A stretch of DNA of 64,000 nt from Silene latifolia (Eukaryota > Streptophyta > Magnoliopsida > Caryophyllales > Caryophyllaceae). The translations under genes and the position numbers were made by a program. Shown piece after piece: positions 45,946 through 57,606 of this stretch. A model generated the notes under the pieces. It was not told where the DNA came from. It worked only from the letters and a program-made list of their open reading frames with translations, and ran no database searches. Positions within the stretch are counted from its first letter, which is position 1, and each line of letters starts with the position of its first letter. The DNA lies in the NCBI RefSeq assembly GCF_048544455.1, contig NC_133537.1:75402166-75466165 (forward strand), read 5' to 3'.

Positions 45946-46476
45946 ATGGTTGGTGTATCGGAGCTACAATCATGTTATCGTTACGCACAACCTTTTACTT
46001 GCATTCTCCATAATCTCCCGGTTTCTTATGATGGAAATGGAAAGGATTTAAACCCTAATTTTGGGTGGTTGACGCAAATGCTTCATGACTCCGTTTTCAC
46101 TGCGGTTTAAAAAGTGTACCCTGTGTCTACAAACAAGCAAGCTTTTGTAGGCTTCACTTTTATTGAGTTTGACGAAGCCAACTGCCATGATAGTTTTCGT
46201 CATGCAAGAACATTAGGGGCTAGATTTGCGGGGAAAGAGGACTTTTATTCGGATGCTAAACAAAAGGGCCCTTATCTATGGGTTGCGACCCATGTTGATC
46301 ATCGTCTGCTGACACATTACAGGAGGCATCACATTCCTGCCACCGTGCCTATGTCATGGGAGAAAGAGGTCATTCTACCTGCGCTGCCCGCTGACGATGA
46401 AGAGTCGATCTACGACTTGATCTATGCCGAAATTGGGCATGAAGACTATCCTAATTCTTCATCAGATTCTAATTAA
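45946..46476 (+). pseudogene. XS-domain-like ORF within the CACTA element, one nonsense codon
   Basis: From ATG at 45946 the frame runs 176 residues with a single in-frame TAA at codon 55 (46108-46110). It contains FGWLTQMLHDSVF, then after the stop PVSTNKQAFVGFTFIEFDEA, HDSFRHARTLGARFAGKEDFY and GPYLWVATHVDH, and an acidic Ser-rich tail. The layout of a G-F-x-F-I-x-F strand, a helix ending in F-A-G-K-E-D-F, and a G-x-Y-x-W-V-A turn resembles the XS domain. That is an RNA-binding fold known from SGS3, IDN2 and FDM proteins of plant RNA silencing. I matched it by memory of the fold; it is not one of the CACTA proteins I know. The start ATG is the first after the subterminal array. Confidence 0.5.
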
Positions 46477-46654
46477 GTCTTTAATTATTATCTGACATTA
46501 TGAGTTGTATTTTGAATATGGTGGTTATTTTAATTAAAGTTTAATTATTTATGTTATTTGTTACTACGTTTTAATTAAGTCCTTAAACTCAAAGGCAATC
46601 CACCAAATAAAATATTATAATGACTAACATTCTACTTATAATAATAAAAAAGAA

Positions 46655-46955
46655 TGGAAACGGCATAATAAGATAATAAGAATTGGAACCGTTATAATAA
46701 TAATAAGACAAAATGATAACGGTTCTTTGTTAAGCCGTTATCATATTACATATGTCAACAACGGTTATTTTAAAGCCGTTGTCATATTACACCAATTAAC
46801 AACGGTGTTTCTTAAAACCGTTGTAAAAACAGATCCACTGTGAAAACTGAAAAGTTTGTGATTTTAGTTTAGCAATGCATGCCCTATTATTATTGGTTGT
46901 TTGACCATTATTCACCTCATGCATGCTTGCACAATTACAACGGTACTTATAAGAA
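46655..46955. repeat. Second ACGGTT array between the XS-like ORF and TNP2
   Basis: AACGGTT/AACCGTT/GCCGTT words again, with facing pairs such as AACGGTTCTTTGTTAAGCCGTT. An internal block of terminal-type repeats is unusual. It suggests either two joined CACTA elements or a rearrangement. Confidence 0.8.
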
Positions 46956-47111
46956 CCGTCTTAGATTATGCAACTCTAAAAATAAATGAAATTTCAAAGG
47001 TATTAATAATAGAATGACTGATGGTGAACAAGTCATCTTTGCCGTCGTCGCTGTCATTAATCTTTATAGCTTAAAAAAGGTAATCTCATTTTCATAGCTA
47101 CTGGCTTATAT

Positions 47112-47807
47112 ATGGGTCGTACTTGGATGATTGATGGTGAAATTGGTGATCCCATTTATAATGATGGAATTGCTGAATTTTACAATTTCGTTAGTGAAAA
47201 TTTTCATCTCCACTCATCAATCCCTTGCCCTTGTAATAGATGTGGTAATATTAGGGTTTTGCCTATCCCAAATGTCAAAATACACTTAGAAAAGAATAGT
47301 TTCAGTAGAGATTATAGGCGTTGGATTTTTCATGGAAAATTAGAGGATGAGGATGGGGAATCAGATGTAGAGGTAAATAATCATACACCTGAAGCTGCTG
47401 GTTTAGATATAGGGGATGGGGCATATGATGTGTGTGTAAACAATCGTTCACCTACACCTGAAGTTGTTTTAGGTGAGAAGTTTGCTGAAGATGATGGATT
47501 CGATGATTTTGAAGCTACCGGTGATGGGGAAATAAATGCTGATGATTTAATTGAGAAATTGAGTCAATCTGAAATGCCTTTATTTACTGGTTGTAAGAAG
47601 TATACCAAATTGTCCGCGGTGCTAAAGTTATATAACTTGAAGGGGGAAAATGGGTGGAGTGATAAGAGTTTTACGGATCTTCTAGCTTTGCTATGTGAGA
47701 TGCTTCCTGACGGTAATGCTCTTCCGAGTCGGACATATGAGGCTAAAAAAATGAGTAGAGAATTGGGCATGGAATATGAGAAAATACATGCTTATCCCAA
47801 TGACTGA
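47112..47807 (+). pseudogene. CACTA transposase, N-terminal part
   Basis: 231 residues: MGRTWMIDGEIGDPIYNDGI, then CPCNRCGNIRVLP, as in the transposase-associated zinc-binding domain (CxCxxC). An acidic linker follows, and then YTKLSAVLKLYNLKGENGWSDKSFTDLLALLCEMLPDGN, the beginning of the TNP2-like domain. The frame ends YPND-stop, where related proteins have YPNDC; the stop (TGA at 47805-47807) replaces the Cys codon. Confidence 0.88.
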
Positions 47808-49184
47808 ATATTGTACCGTAAAGATTATGAGAAATTATCATATTGTCGCGCTGCTCTGTATTGCGTTATAAGACTAAGGAAGGGATCCCAGCTAAGGTGT
47901 TGTGGTATTTTCCAATAATATCAAGATTCATAAGGATTTATTTGAATGAAGAAGATGCAAGAATGTTGACTTGGCATAATAATGAAAGGATTGAAGATGG
48001 AAAGTTAAGACACCCAGCGGATGGTCAACAGTGGAAAGAGTTTGACGCTAAATATCCTGACTTCGCCAAAGAAGCAAGGAACTTGCGTCTAGCGCACTCC
48101 ACAGATGGAAAGAACCCTCATGGAAACATGAGTACCCAACACAGTACTTGGCCAGTTGTGTTGGCCATCTATAATTTGCCCCCATGGGTTTGCATGAAAC
48201 GGAAGTATCTGATGTTGTCTTTCTTGATATCTGGCCCTCGACAACCTAGAAATGATATAGATGTGTATTTGGAACCACTTCTAGATGATCTGTAGATTCT
48301 GTGGGAAAGAGGGATACCAGTGTTTGATGGTTATAAGAAGGAAAGTTTCAATCTGAGAGCTATGTTATTGTGTACAATAAGCGACTTTCCAAGATCGGCG
48401 ATCTTTTACGGACATCGTACATGGGAAAGAGGCTTGCCCATTTTTGGGGGGGGTGTTGAATCGAATATTTGAAGCATTCTCGCAAGCATGTGTACAGGGG
48501 AAATCGTCGATGGTTATGCCCTGATCATCATTATCGTAAGCTTCACAAGGCGTTTAATGGGAGTCCTCAGATTTTAAATGGTCATGAAGTGTATGAGAAA
48601 GTGAAAGATATTGAGATAACGTATGGGAAGAAGGGACCTAAGTTGTCTACTCGTGGTTATAAAAAAAAACCATATTTTTTACCAAACTTCCGTACTGGCG
48701 TGACCTCCCTGTTAGACATTGCCTAGATTTTATGCACATTAAAAAGAACGTTTGTGATAATATAATCAATACTATGCTGAATGTTTCGGGTAGGACAAAA
48801 GACAACAAGGCAGCTAGGGATGATATGGTTGAGATGGGTATTAGGCCCGAGCTGGCAGCTAAAATAAAAGGAAATCGGACTTTTTTGCCGCCTGCAGCTC
48901 ATACTCTTTCAAAAAAGGAGAAAAAAGAGTTTTGCGAATGCTTGCATGGTATTAGGGTGTCAGAGGGCTATTCATCTAATATTAGAAGCCTTGTTTCGTT
49001 GCAGGACCTAAAACTTACTGGTTTAAAGTCACATGACTGTCATACATTGATGCAACAACTACTAGCTGTGGCCGTTCGTTCCATTCTACCTCCAAAGGTT
49101 CGACATTCTATAATTAGATTTTGCTATTTCTTTAAATCAATCAACAGTAAAGTCATTGATCCCGATGAAGCGGAAACTTTGTAG
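47808..49184 (+). pseudogene. CACTA TNP2-type transposase core, frameshifted
   Basis: After the stop the sequence continues as ILYRKDYEKLSYC and then, in another frame, RYKTKEGIPAKVLWYFPIISRF, LTWHNNERIEDGKLRHPADGQQWK, VVLAIYNLPPWVCMKRKYLMLSFLISGPRQP and DIDVYLEPLLDDL-stop-ILWERG. IFYGHRTWERGLPIFG and MHIKKNVCDNIINTMLN follow. These are hallmark blocks of plant TNP2 transposase (Transposase_21), which cuts and moves CACTA elements. The TAG at 48293 fits a CAG-to-TAG change. Confidence 0.9.
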
Positions 49185-49830
49185 GAGATCCTCGTCACCA
49201 GTCTTTGTCAGTTTGAAATGTATTCTCCTCCCTCATTTTTCACTATCATGGTTCATTTGACTGTCCACCTTGTCCGTGAGGTTTTGTATCTCTGGCCAGT
49301 GTATTTGAGATATCAGTACCCATTCGAACGATTGATGAAAGTTTATAAGGATTACACATCTAATAGGGTATCGTCCAGAGGGGTGTATTGCTGAGCGAGC
49401 AATTATCAATAAAGCTCTTTCGTATCGTTACACGTACCTCTCCTTGGATGAGTTAATTAGAGATCCTACGAATCGTCATAGTGACTGGATGAATGGAAAA
49501 GGTGTAAGGGGTCGTGTTTCCAAGGATATGTCATTTGACATGCGACATAAAGCTCATGGATACGTTCTATTTAACGATGATCATGTCCAGCCTTACAGTA
49601 TGGAACATAAGAGTTACCTTAAGGGAAAACACCCTCATAAGAACGAAAGGTGGTATGCAAATGAGCATTATAAGCAATTTAGTGACTGGTTTAAGGATAC
49701 TATTTACGATGATGACAACCCAATTGATGATTGCTCAACCAGCCTACGACATCTCGCTTTCGGTCCTGATGCTCGTGCAACTTTTTATAGCGGGTATGCG
49801 ATCCATGGGTACACTTTCTAAACCCGCATT
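49000..49830 (+). pseudogene. DUF4218-like C-terminal region of the CACTA transposase
   Basis: KSHDCHTLMQQLLAVAVRSILP, then CYFFKSINSKVIDPDEAETL-stop-EILVTSLCQFEMYSPPSFF, VHLVREVLY and RYQYPFERLMKVYKDY correspond to the DUF4218 region usually fused to TNP2. The next piece (49444-49821), with DFDMRHKAHGYVLFN-like text, joins to DUF4216. The TAG at 49182-49184 again fits CAG to TAG. Confidence 0.82.
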
Positions 49831-49848
49831 CAAGATGAGGCGAGCACA

Positions 49849-50241
49849 ATGCAAAACAGTGGAGTTTGCGTAGATTCTAAGGCAATATACTTTGCTAGTT
49901 CAAAGGATAAAAATCCTATTTTGGGTACAATGCAATATTATGGAGTTATTCAAGAGATATTGGTTTTAGACTACATGGATTTTGAGATACCTCTATTTCG
50001 GTGCAAGTGGGTTGACAACAACAATGGTGTTAGAAAGGATGATTTAGGATTCACATTAGTAAATTTTGTCAAGGTTGGAAACAAGGACGATCCTTTTATA
50101 TTAGCGTCACAAGCAAAACAAGTGTTTTATGTTACTGATCCTATGGATAAGAAGTGGTCAGTTATTCTATCTTGCCATCGCCGAATTCAAGATGATGAAG
50201 ACGTCGAATTTGAAGGACTTGATCACAGTGCTATATCGTAA
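49849..50241 (+). pseudogene. DUF4216-like domain
   Basis: 130 residues: NSGVCVDSKAIYFASSKDKNPI, MQYYGVIQEILVLDYMDFEIPLFRCKWVDN, LGFTLVNF and DPFILASQAKQVFYVTDPMDKKWSVIL. This is the DUF4216 module at the C terminus of CACTA transposase-related proteins. The last residues (ILSCHRRIQDDEDVEFEGLDHSAIS) end the protein. Confidence 0.88.
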
Positions 50242-50575
50242 TTTGGTAATGATGTTGAAATTGTTAACATTACAAACATATATACACGGGATGATTATGA
50301 TGAAGGTATTTGGGTTAATGAAGAGACTAGCAAATCCAAAAAACATTCCCGGCAGCCGTGAAAATATCATCAATCCAACCAAGATATCTTACGTCATGTG
50401 TAATTATTGTCTTGCTGTTATATATGAAACTGCTATTGTAAACTTTTTTTGCTGTTGCAGCGGGCGGGTTAGGGAAAAATCGTATCAAACAAATTGAATT
50501 ATTAAATAAAACGGTTATACCTAAACCGTTGTTCAGGACGTGTACAGTTATAACGGTTCAGGCCGTTGTTATCTA

Positions 50576-50833
50576 CTCCCTCCATTCAACTCCACACTAC
50601 CATTATCTATTTTGTACACTATTCATAGTTAAACATTCAATTTCAATTTTCTCCCAATACATAAATGAAAATATATTCATGTGGGATCTTGTTTTATACG
50701 TCGTTACGAGTACATTAAAAATATCTAACTTTTATATTTTTTGGAAATACGTAGCTAACGATATTTAGCGCGTAAAAGACGCGTTGGCAAACGTGAAAAA
50801 AGAAAGTAGTAGTGTGGAGTTGAAGGGAGGGAG
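50576..50833. mobile_element. Stowaway-like MITE, 258 bp, inside the CACTA 3' region
   Basis: CTCCCTCCATTCAACTCCACAC at the left and GTGTGGAGTTGAAGGGAGGGAG at the right are inverted repeats flanked by TA. It sits between two copies of a sequence block of the CACTA end (50505-50573 and 50890-50960). Confidence 0.85.
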
Positions 50834-50889
50834 TATATAAAAATGATGCTTTATTTCTTGGCGGTAAAATCAAACAAAATGAAATATAA

Positions 50890-51000
50890 AGTAAAACGGT
50901 TATGCCTAAACCGTTGTTCTGGACGTGTACAGTTATAACGGTTCAGGCCGTTGTTATGTATATAAAAATGATGCTTTATTTTTTGGCGGTAAAATCAAAC
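50890..51000. repeat. Tandemly duplicated CACTA subterminal block
   Basis: The block AAAACGGTTATGCC..AACGGTTCAGGCCGTTGTTAT, followed by ATATAAAAATGATGCTTTATTT and GGCGGTAAAATCAAACAAAATG, occurs once around the MITE (50505-50880) and again here. A duplication of about 125 bp therefore preceded the MITE insertion. Confidence 0.8.
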
Positions 51001-51061
51001 AAAATGAAAATATTACAGACAACGGTTATTTCTAACCCATTGTAGATAGTACTAATCAATT

Positions 51062-53784
51062 ATGGCTTCAAACAAAATCGTAGTCTGTTTGGAAACAAAA
51101 TATGGAAATTTCATTGCCAAATCCGCATTCATACAATTAGTTGAGAGAAGTCAATTTGGAGGGATGCCTAGTGAAGACCCTCACTCACATATGGAAACTT
51201 TTTGTGATTATTGTGATGCAATTTCTCAAACCGGAGTTACTCAAGACCAAATCCGATGGGTATTGTTTCCTTTTTCTTTGATCGGTACCGCAAAGCAATG
51301 GTTGAAGAGCCAAGACAAGGGTACCCTTGGTATTGATTCATGGAAGAAGTTAGCACTTGCCTTAGCTTCTATAAGAAATTCTACCCTCCGGAGAAGACTA
51401 ATATGTTGAGAGCCCAAATCACCGGGTTCAAGCAAAGGGATGAGGAATCATTATATGAAGCATAGGAGAGATTTAAAGACACTTGTCGTTCTTGTCCACA
51501 CCATGGACTTAGTGAGTGGTTCCTTGTGCAATAATTTTGGAATGGCCTATATGAAGACTCCCGCAATGTTCTTAATATGGGATTCAATGGGATGTTTACC
51601 GAAGTTGATGACAATCAAACATGGGCCAAAATCGAAGAGATGGCGGTTCATAATTCCCAATATAGTAGGCCCCAAAAGGCCACTAGAGGAGGAAAGCATG
51701 AGGTAGATTCCATCACTCAATTGGGTGCTCAACTAAGTGCTCATATCGACACCATCAATTTGAAGTTTGAGAAGGCCATGGCTAAGCTTAATGAAGCTTC
51801 CAAATCACCCAAACAACATGTTAATGCAATGGTGGCATCATCCTCAATCCCAAGTGGAGTATGTGAAAGTTGTGGAACCTTGGGGCATGATCAAAGTGAA
51901 TGTAGGGGAACAAATGAACAAGTTAATGCTTTCCAAGCATACAAGAGTGGTATCCTTTATTCCAACTACTATAATGAGAACACCAAATTCCATTCAAATC
52001 TTTCATACAAGAGCCAAAATGTCCAAAACCCCCAACAAATATACACCCCACCTCCAATGAAAAACCAAGCACAAAGACCCTTTTTAAACCAAAGCCAAGG
52101 TTATCAAAATCAACCTTCTTACAACCAATCAAATGACCAAAGTTTTGATGTTCAAAAAGCGGTCCTCCAAATGCAAAAGAACCAACAAGAATTTTTCACC
52201 CAAATGCAAAAAGATAGCCAAGCTAAAGAAATCGCCATCAACAACATTCTTGCCCACACCAAAATGCTAGAAACTCATATGACCCAATTAGCATCTTCTA
52301 GCTCTCAAAGACAAAAGGGGCAATTACCGCCTCAAGGTAATCCCCCAAGGCATAAGACGGTTAGTGCCATCCATTTGATGAGTGGTACAAGATATGAGGG
52401 GCCGAAGAGGCCAATTGATGAAGATATTGTGGATGTTAGTGACAAGTAAAGAGTTCTGGAGAACTCTAAGGAGGTAGATCCTACCACCAATGAAGTTTCA
52501 AAGAAGAAGAATGAACAGAAGGCTAAGGAAAAAAAGCCTATTGTGATTAGACTTCCATTCCCAAGTCGCCAAGCTAAGCCTAAGCTTGATGACCAACTTG
52601 GAAAGTTCATGGAGATTGTGAAGAACTTAGACGTCTCAATCCCATTCACGAAATTGATCAATCATGTTCCGGCTTATGCAAAGTACATGAAAGACATTCT
52701 TACCAAGAAGAAATATATCCGAAAGTTGGAGACTATTGCCTTCACCAAAGTGAGTAGTGCTATTCTTCAAGGGAGTTCCCCTCCAAAGCTCAAAGATCCG
52801 GGAAGTTTTTTTATTCCATGTACCATTGGCGACACTACAATCAACAATGCATTATGTGACCTTGGAGCAAGTGTAAGTGTCATGCCATACTCGATATGTA
52901 AGAGGCTAGGAATGGGAGAGCTCAAATGCACCAACATTACTCTTCAAATGGTAGCTTGATCAACAAAGATACCTTTAGGGGTATGGGAGGATGTGCCTGT
53001 GAGAATTGGCAAATTCTTCATCCCGGTAGACTTTGTCATTGTAGACATGGAGGAGGATTCCAACATTCCTATCATCCTAGGAAGACCCTTCTTGCATACC
53101 GCTGGAGCGGTAATCGATGTGAAACATGGAGAGCTCACACTTGAAGTAGGGGACGAGACAATCACTTTCAATCTTGACAAAACAATGAGAGCTCCCCGAC
53201 TACATGAGCCATGCTTCATGGTCGATCACTATAGCCGAGAAAGTGATAGAAAGAAGTTAGAATCTCTATGCAAAGATCAATCCATGGGTAAAGAAACACC
53301 ACCCATATGGAAGAAGAAAGTGGATGACCTTCAAGTAGCTCTATTCGGAGAGTAAGGAATTTTCAACAACAATGAGAGCTTGAATAGCTCACCCATCATG
53401 ACAAGTAATGAAGAAGGCCTCATTGGCCAAGATAACAAGAAAGAAGAGTTGCTCTTGTCAACTCATGACATCATTGGGGAACAAGCTAGTGAAGTTTGCG
53501 GTCTATGGGACGATGAATTTGAAGGATTGGTCAATCCTTATATTGGAAATGCTATGACCTTAGACCAAGGCTTTGTTGATCCTTGTAATCACTTTGACTT
53601 GGAATGCAACAATGAAGAGAACAATGTGCAAAGGTCTACCCAAGACCTCTATCATGAAAATGAGCAAGCCTTCAACTACTTCTACAAGGTGTTGAGAAAC
53701 ATCAACAACACCTTGGCTTTGCCCCTTGACATCTCATCCAAGAATGAGAGTTTGGTGGAATCCTCCCTAAACCACCATTTGTAA
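51062..53784 (+). pseudogene. Athila-like gag-protease without polymerase
   Basis: From right after the CACTA end: FIQLVERSQFGGMPSEDPHSHMETFCDYC, IRWVLFPFSLIGTAKQWLKS (gag), then FNGMFTEVDDNQTWAKIEEMA, a CX2CX4HX4C knuckle (CESCGTLGHDQSEC, 51862-51903) and Gln/Asn-rich text. VPAYAKYMKDILTKK and the protease CDLGASVSVMPYSICKRLG (DLG at 52858), with IPIILGRPFLHTAGAVIDV, follow. Frames change at about 51400 and 52449-52543, and in-frame stops occur (for example TAG at 51463, where related proteins have Trp). After FLHT..V the next ORF (53380-53784) lacks reverse transcriptase motifs and ends VESSLNHHL. The true 5' end and LTR are missing. Confidence 0.85.
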
Positions 53785-54512
53785 ATATTTTAACCCCTTA
53801 ACTCGCATTTTATTTCCTATATTGCATCTTTGTCATTTTTGGATTTGCATTTTTGTGCTATAATCAAGATTTTTGACATGAGAGCAAGTGAGGGAGGTAT
53901 TCTAACGTGTTTTGATGTGTAGTGTTTGACCAAGTGTGAGGATGGCAAATTCCTAGGCTAACCAAGCCTTTGTAGTGCACCCGCAACATTTAACAAAGGA
54001 GAAGAAGAAAGAATGACATGGGAAAAGGAACCCCCACGAGCGGACCTGAGCTCGTGGGAGCTGAAGAGGATCCGAGCATCCCTAAGAGAATCCAAACATC
54101 CCCAGCATCAATCCGAGCGTCCTGGCCTTAGGACGTGAGAGCTGGGAAGTTTTGAATTAAAGGAAAAGTCATGTAAGGAAATCTGCGCAAGCCAACTTCA
54201 ATCCGCTCGTCCCCAACTTCAGGATGCTCGTCTTGACTTAAATCCGCGCGTCCTGAGATGTTCCAAAATTTATCTAATTTTCCTGTAAGGAAATCCGCGC
54301 GCCCCAGGAACAATCCGAGCGTCCTAGCAAAAATCCGCTCAAGCTGACAAGGATCCGCGCGACCTGGCACTGAATTGATTTTACAGGAAATCCTGTAAGA
54401 CGATCCACGCGTCCCGACAAGGATCCGAGCGTCCCTGACCTGTACTTAACAAAAACACGGGACTCCCCTTCCTTCTTCCCAATTCATTTCTATCTTTCAA
54501 AAACACAAACAC
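53785..54512 (+). mobile_element. 3' non-coding part of the gag-protease element
   Basis: Non-coding continuation. At 54040-54430 it holds a series of ATCCG(A/C)GCGTCC words (for example ATCCGAGCGTCC, ATCCGCGCGTCC) in GC-richer sequence, like the array in the LTR at 58080-58260. The copia-like LTR starts at 54513, apparently inside this sequence. Confidence 0.6.
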
Positions 54513-57500
54513 TGTTGGAATATGTGTCCTCCGACAATAATGCGATCACAATTGTCGATCATAATGATCACATGTTTAAATCTCATTTTTTAAGAATACA
54601 TGTGGGATGTAATATTTTACAGTCAACTGGTCCACACATATCGATAATGATTGGCTGACTAGAGTTTGACATTACTGTCGCGCGACGGTAGTGATCAGTT
54701 GATCCCCTTAGGTCATACCTATAGGGAAATACTCTTAATTCATTATTTAATTAATCGTATGCCGATACGAGTTAACTAAATTGCTTAAAATTGACGGATG
54801 ATTTTGTGAGTAAAGTTAACGTGTCTTATTGTAATTCGATTAAATTAGATACGGTCTAAGTAATCAAATTGTTTTATTACTTAGATAAAATTATTGTTTA
54901 CGAAATAATTGAAATTGAATGAATAATTTATTATAAATACAAGACGTTGTAATTTATAATTTGATAAACCATTTTGGTACATATAATTAAGAATTACTAG
55001 TTAATTTTGTATATGACATATTTTATTAATATGTTGATTTTCAATATGTTAAAAATACATTATAGTGTAACATGTCATGTGACATGTGACACATGACAAA
55101 ATTGACAAAAGACAAAATAAAATGGACCTCCCATTTTATACGTGTGCCGAAAAATTGGAGGGAGTATTAGTGTTTATATTGTGTTGTTTATTTTAAATGA
55201 GAAAACACAATGATTACACTAGCTAATAGCCATGCAACCCTATAGCTTTTGAGAAGAGCATCTCTTGCATGCATTGGCCTCAAATACTCCCCCCCTCCAA
55301 CCGGTTTTGCATGAGTAAAGCCAAGGGGTTTTTCATCTATAATTATTCACTACCTTTCCTAATATTTTCTAGTGTTAGAAAATTATTTTTCCTTCTCTAC
55401 AATTTGTGAAAACTTAGAGAAAGAAACCTTACAATATTACTCCCCTTGTCCAAAATTTTCAAGGGCCAAAATAATTCAATTTTGTTGTCATTTTTAAGTA
55501 AGATTAATATTATTACTAGTTCATAATAATATTGGTTATTAAGGGTATTCCTTGGGTATATGCTTTTGGGAGAGGTTCTAATTTGAACCTTGTTCATCCA
55601 TTATTGGAAAGCTCAAGAACTAACAAGAAGGAGATCTTGTTGGTGCCCAAAAATCCGAAACACAAATGTAAGAAGTGACGATTTCTTCTCTACTTTGTTT
55701 TATGTTTGCATGCATAAGATCTTGTATTTAATTTATGACTAAATAAATTAATTCATATAAGAATGTGTAAACTTTTGAGATTAATGAATCTATTAAGCGG
55801 TATCATGAGCCTTAGGTTGTTTGCATGCAAATCGGTTTATGGTTTTTCCGAGTTATAAGATTAACATACAAAACTAATTAATTTGGATTTATGAAGATAA
55901 ACCTATAAATAACTTTGCATGTTAAACGTTTCTGGTCCTAAGTGTTTTTTGGGATATTTTGGTTTATTTATGGATTTTATTGTTCATTTTATATATTATT
56001 GGCATTAAAATGTGATTTTTATGAGAAAAATGTCATTTTTGGACGAAAAATAGCTAAACTTCGAATTTTTCAGTGGTTTTTGGATATGTTTTCACATATA
56101 TTATCTACTGATGGCCTGTAAATTTTAATGTTAAAATAAGTTGTTTTGCTCGAAATATGAATTTTATAAGTTAAAATCTTATTTAAATGGGTAAATAGGT
56201 TAATATGAGTTATATTTTGAATCTGATCATGGAAATTTAGTATGTTGTCACATGAAATTGTATAAGATGTGTGTAAAATATTTGGCTATAGCAAAGTCCT
56301 TTTGCATGATTTACGAATTTTTGATGAAAAATCACATAAATAGTGACTATAATTAGTTATAATGCTAAAACATACTTCATGACTAAAGGAAAAACATCAC
56401 ATGTTGCATTTTATCATATATTTCAGATCTTAAAGTGAAAAGTTGATGATAAATTTACTCATATTTTAATGGTCATATTTGTTAAAACCGATAAACCGCA
56501 ACATTGTTTTTCTCGATAAATTTTCGAAATTATTAACCTAAGTTTTGAACATTATGAGTGTCATGGTATTTTTCCAGAATGTTTATGAGTTTAAAATTCA
56601 AAATTCAAAATTATTTGAAATTTTTATAATTTAATTTGAACTTTATAGCATAATTTTGTATTTTTGGGTCCATTTATGAACAATATTAAGAAATCAAGTT
56701 TAATTATTGTCAAAATATTAGTGAAGACTAAGTTTTGAGTCCTAAGATGGTTAGGGTAATTAACTTGTACATAAATATGAATTTATGTAATTATTGTGAT
56801 TTTAACAAGTTATAATCACGCAAATCCATAAAAACCGATAAATATACGATATTGGCTCTTAAAAGGCGATTTAGCATAAAATTAAGCATGTTCATACATT
56901 TTATAATGCTGCATTTTATTTATGATTGTCATATTTTAATTTTATGTAATTTTTGAATTATGTAATTTTACTTAGTATGGCCTTAGTTTTAATTGGTATT
57001 ACCCGAAATGTATGGGAATATCGATTCGGTTGTAGTTATTGTGATCTCATATCACCGTTTTGTAATTTAATAGATTTATTTTTATTTTTATTACAAATGT
57101 ATAATAGGAAATTATGTAATTTAATTATTCCGGAGTTCCTTGAAGACGGTGCCATTCGAGAAGGCGGTCCATCAAAGAAAGTGTTACCTCGAGATGCGTG
57201 CCAAGACCGAAGTTCAAGGGACCAAAGGAGTTGGTTTCCGAATTTGTAATAGTTTATTAGATTTACTTTTTTTAGGAAGGCCATACTAGGATTTTATTTT
57301 TATGCTTTGCATTTTATTTATATGTTGCATGCATCGCTAAATCGTCATAACTAAACATGCATTTTAAATCGAGTTTATCGACCGTGTCAATTACAATTAT
57401 CATAGTTCACCGCTTTAGTTCACTTAAAACGTGATAGATAATAAATTGACATTAAACAATTGAGACTTAGCCTTACCAAAAATTAGAAACCATGAAAACC

Positions 57501-57606
57501 TATTTCATGAGGGAGTGCGCTCGGCCAAACCGGGGTACAAACCTTGTTACGTAGGGGAAGTGGGTGATAAATGTCTATCCATTGAATTCATGTTAATAAG
57601 GGTTGT
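54513..57606. mobile_element. Copia-like LTR sequence, interrupted on the right
   Basis: It begins TGTTGGAATATGTGTCC, a start I associate with long-LTR copia elements (Angela/Tork type). It runs about 3.1 kb of AT-rich non-coding sequence with one GC-richer stretch near 57120-57240. It is interrupted at 57607 by the next gypsy derivative, and no second copy is visible in the window. No protein motif was seen, so it is an LTR or a solo LTR; its right end would lie beyond 64000. Confidence 0.5.

Larger units (their letters stand above)
45355..51055 (+). mobile_element. CACTA (En/Spm-like) transposon, decayed
   Basis: The left end TACTACGCCAAATTTGG resembles a CACTA terminus (CACTACGCCAAA) with its first base changed. 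Subterminal arrays of AACGGTT/AACCGTT words follow at 45395-45760 and recur at 46655-46955 and 50505-51050. The plus strand encodes an XS-like ORF, a TNP2-type transposase, and DUF4218-like and DUF4216-like segments. The right terminus is not recognisable, so the end coordinate is approximate. The coding parts carry several stops and frameshifts. Confidence 0.8.

Noticed and set aside
53380..53784. Reverse transcriptase start after the Athila-like protease
   Set aside because: I looked for RT blocks here and found none; the frame is acidic and ends at a stop followed by non-coding sequence.
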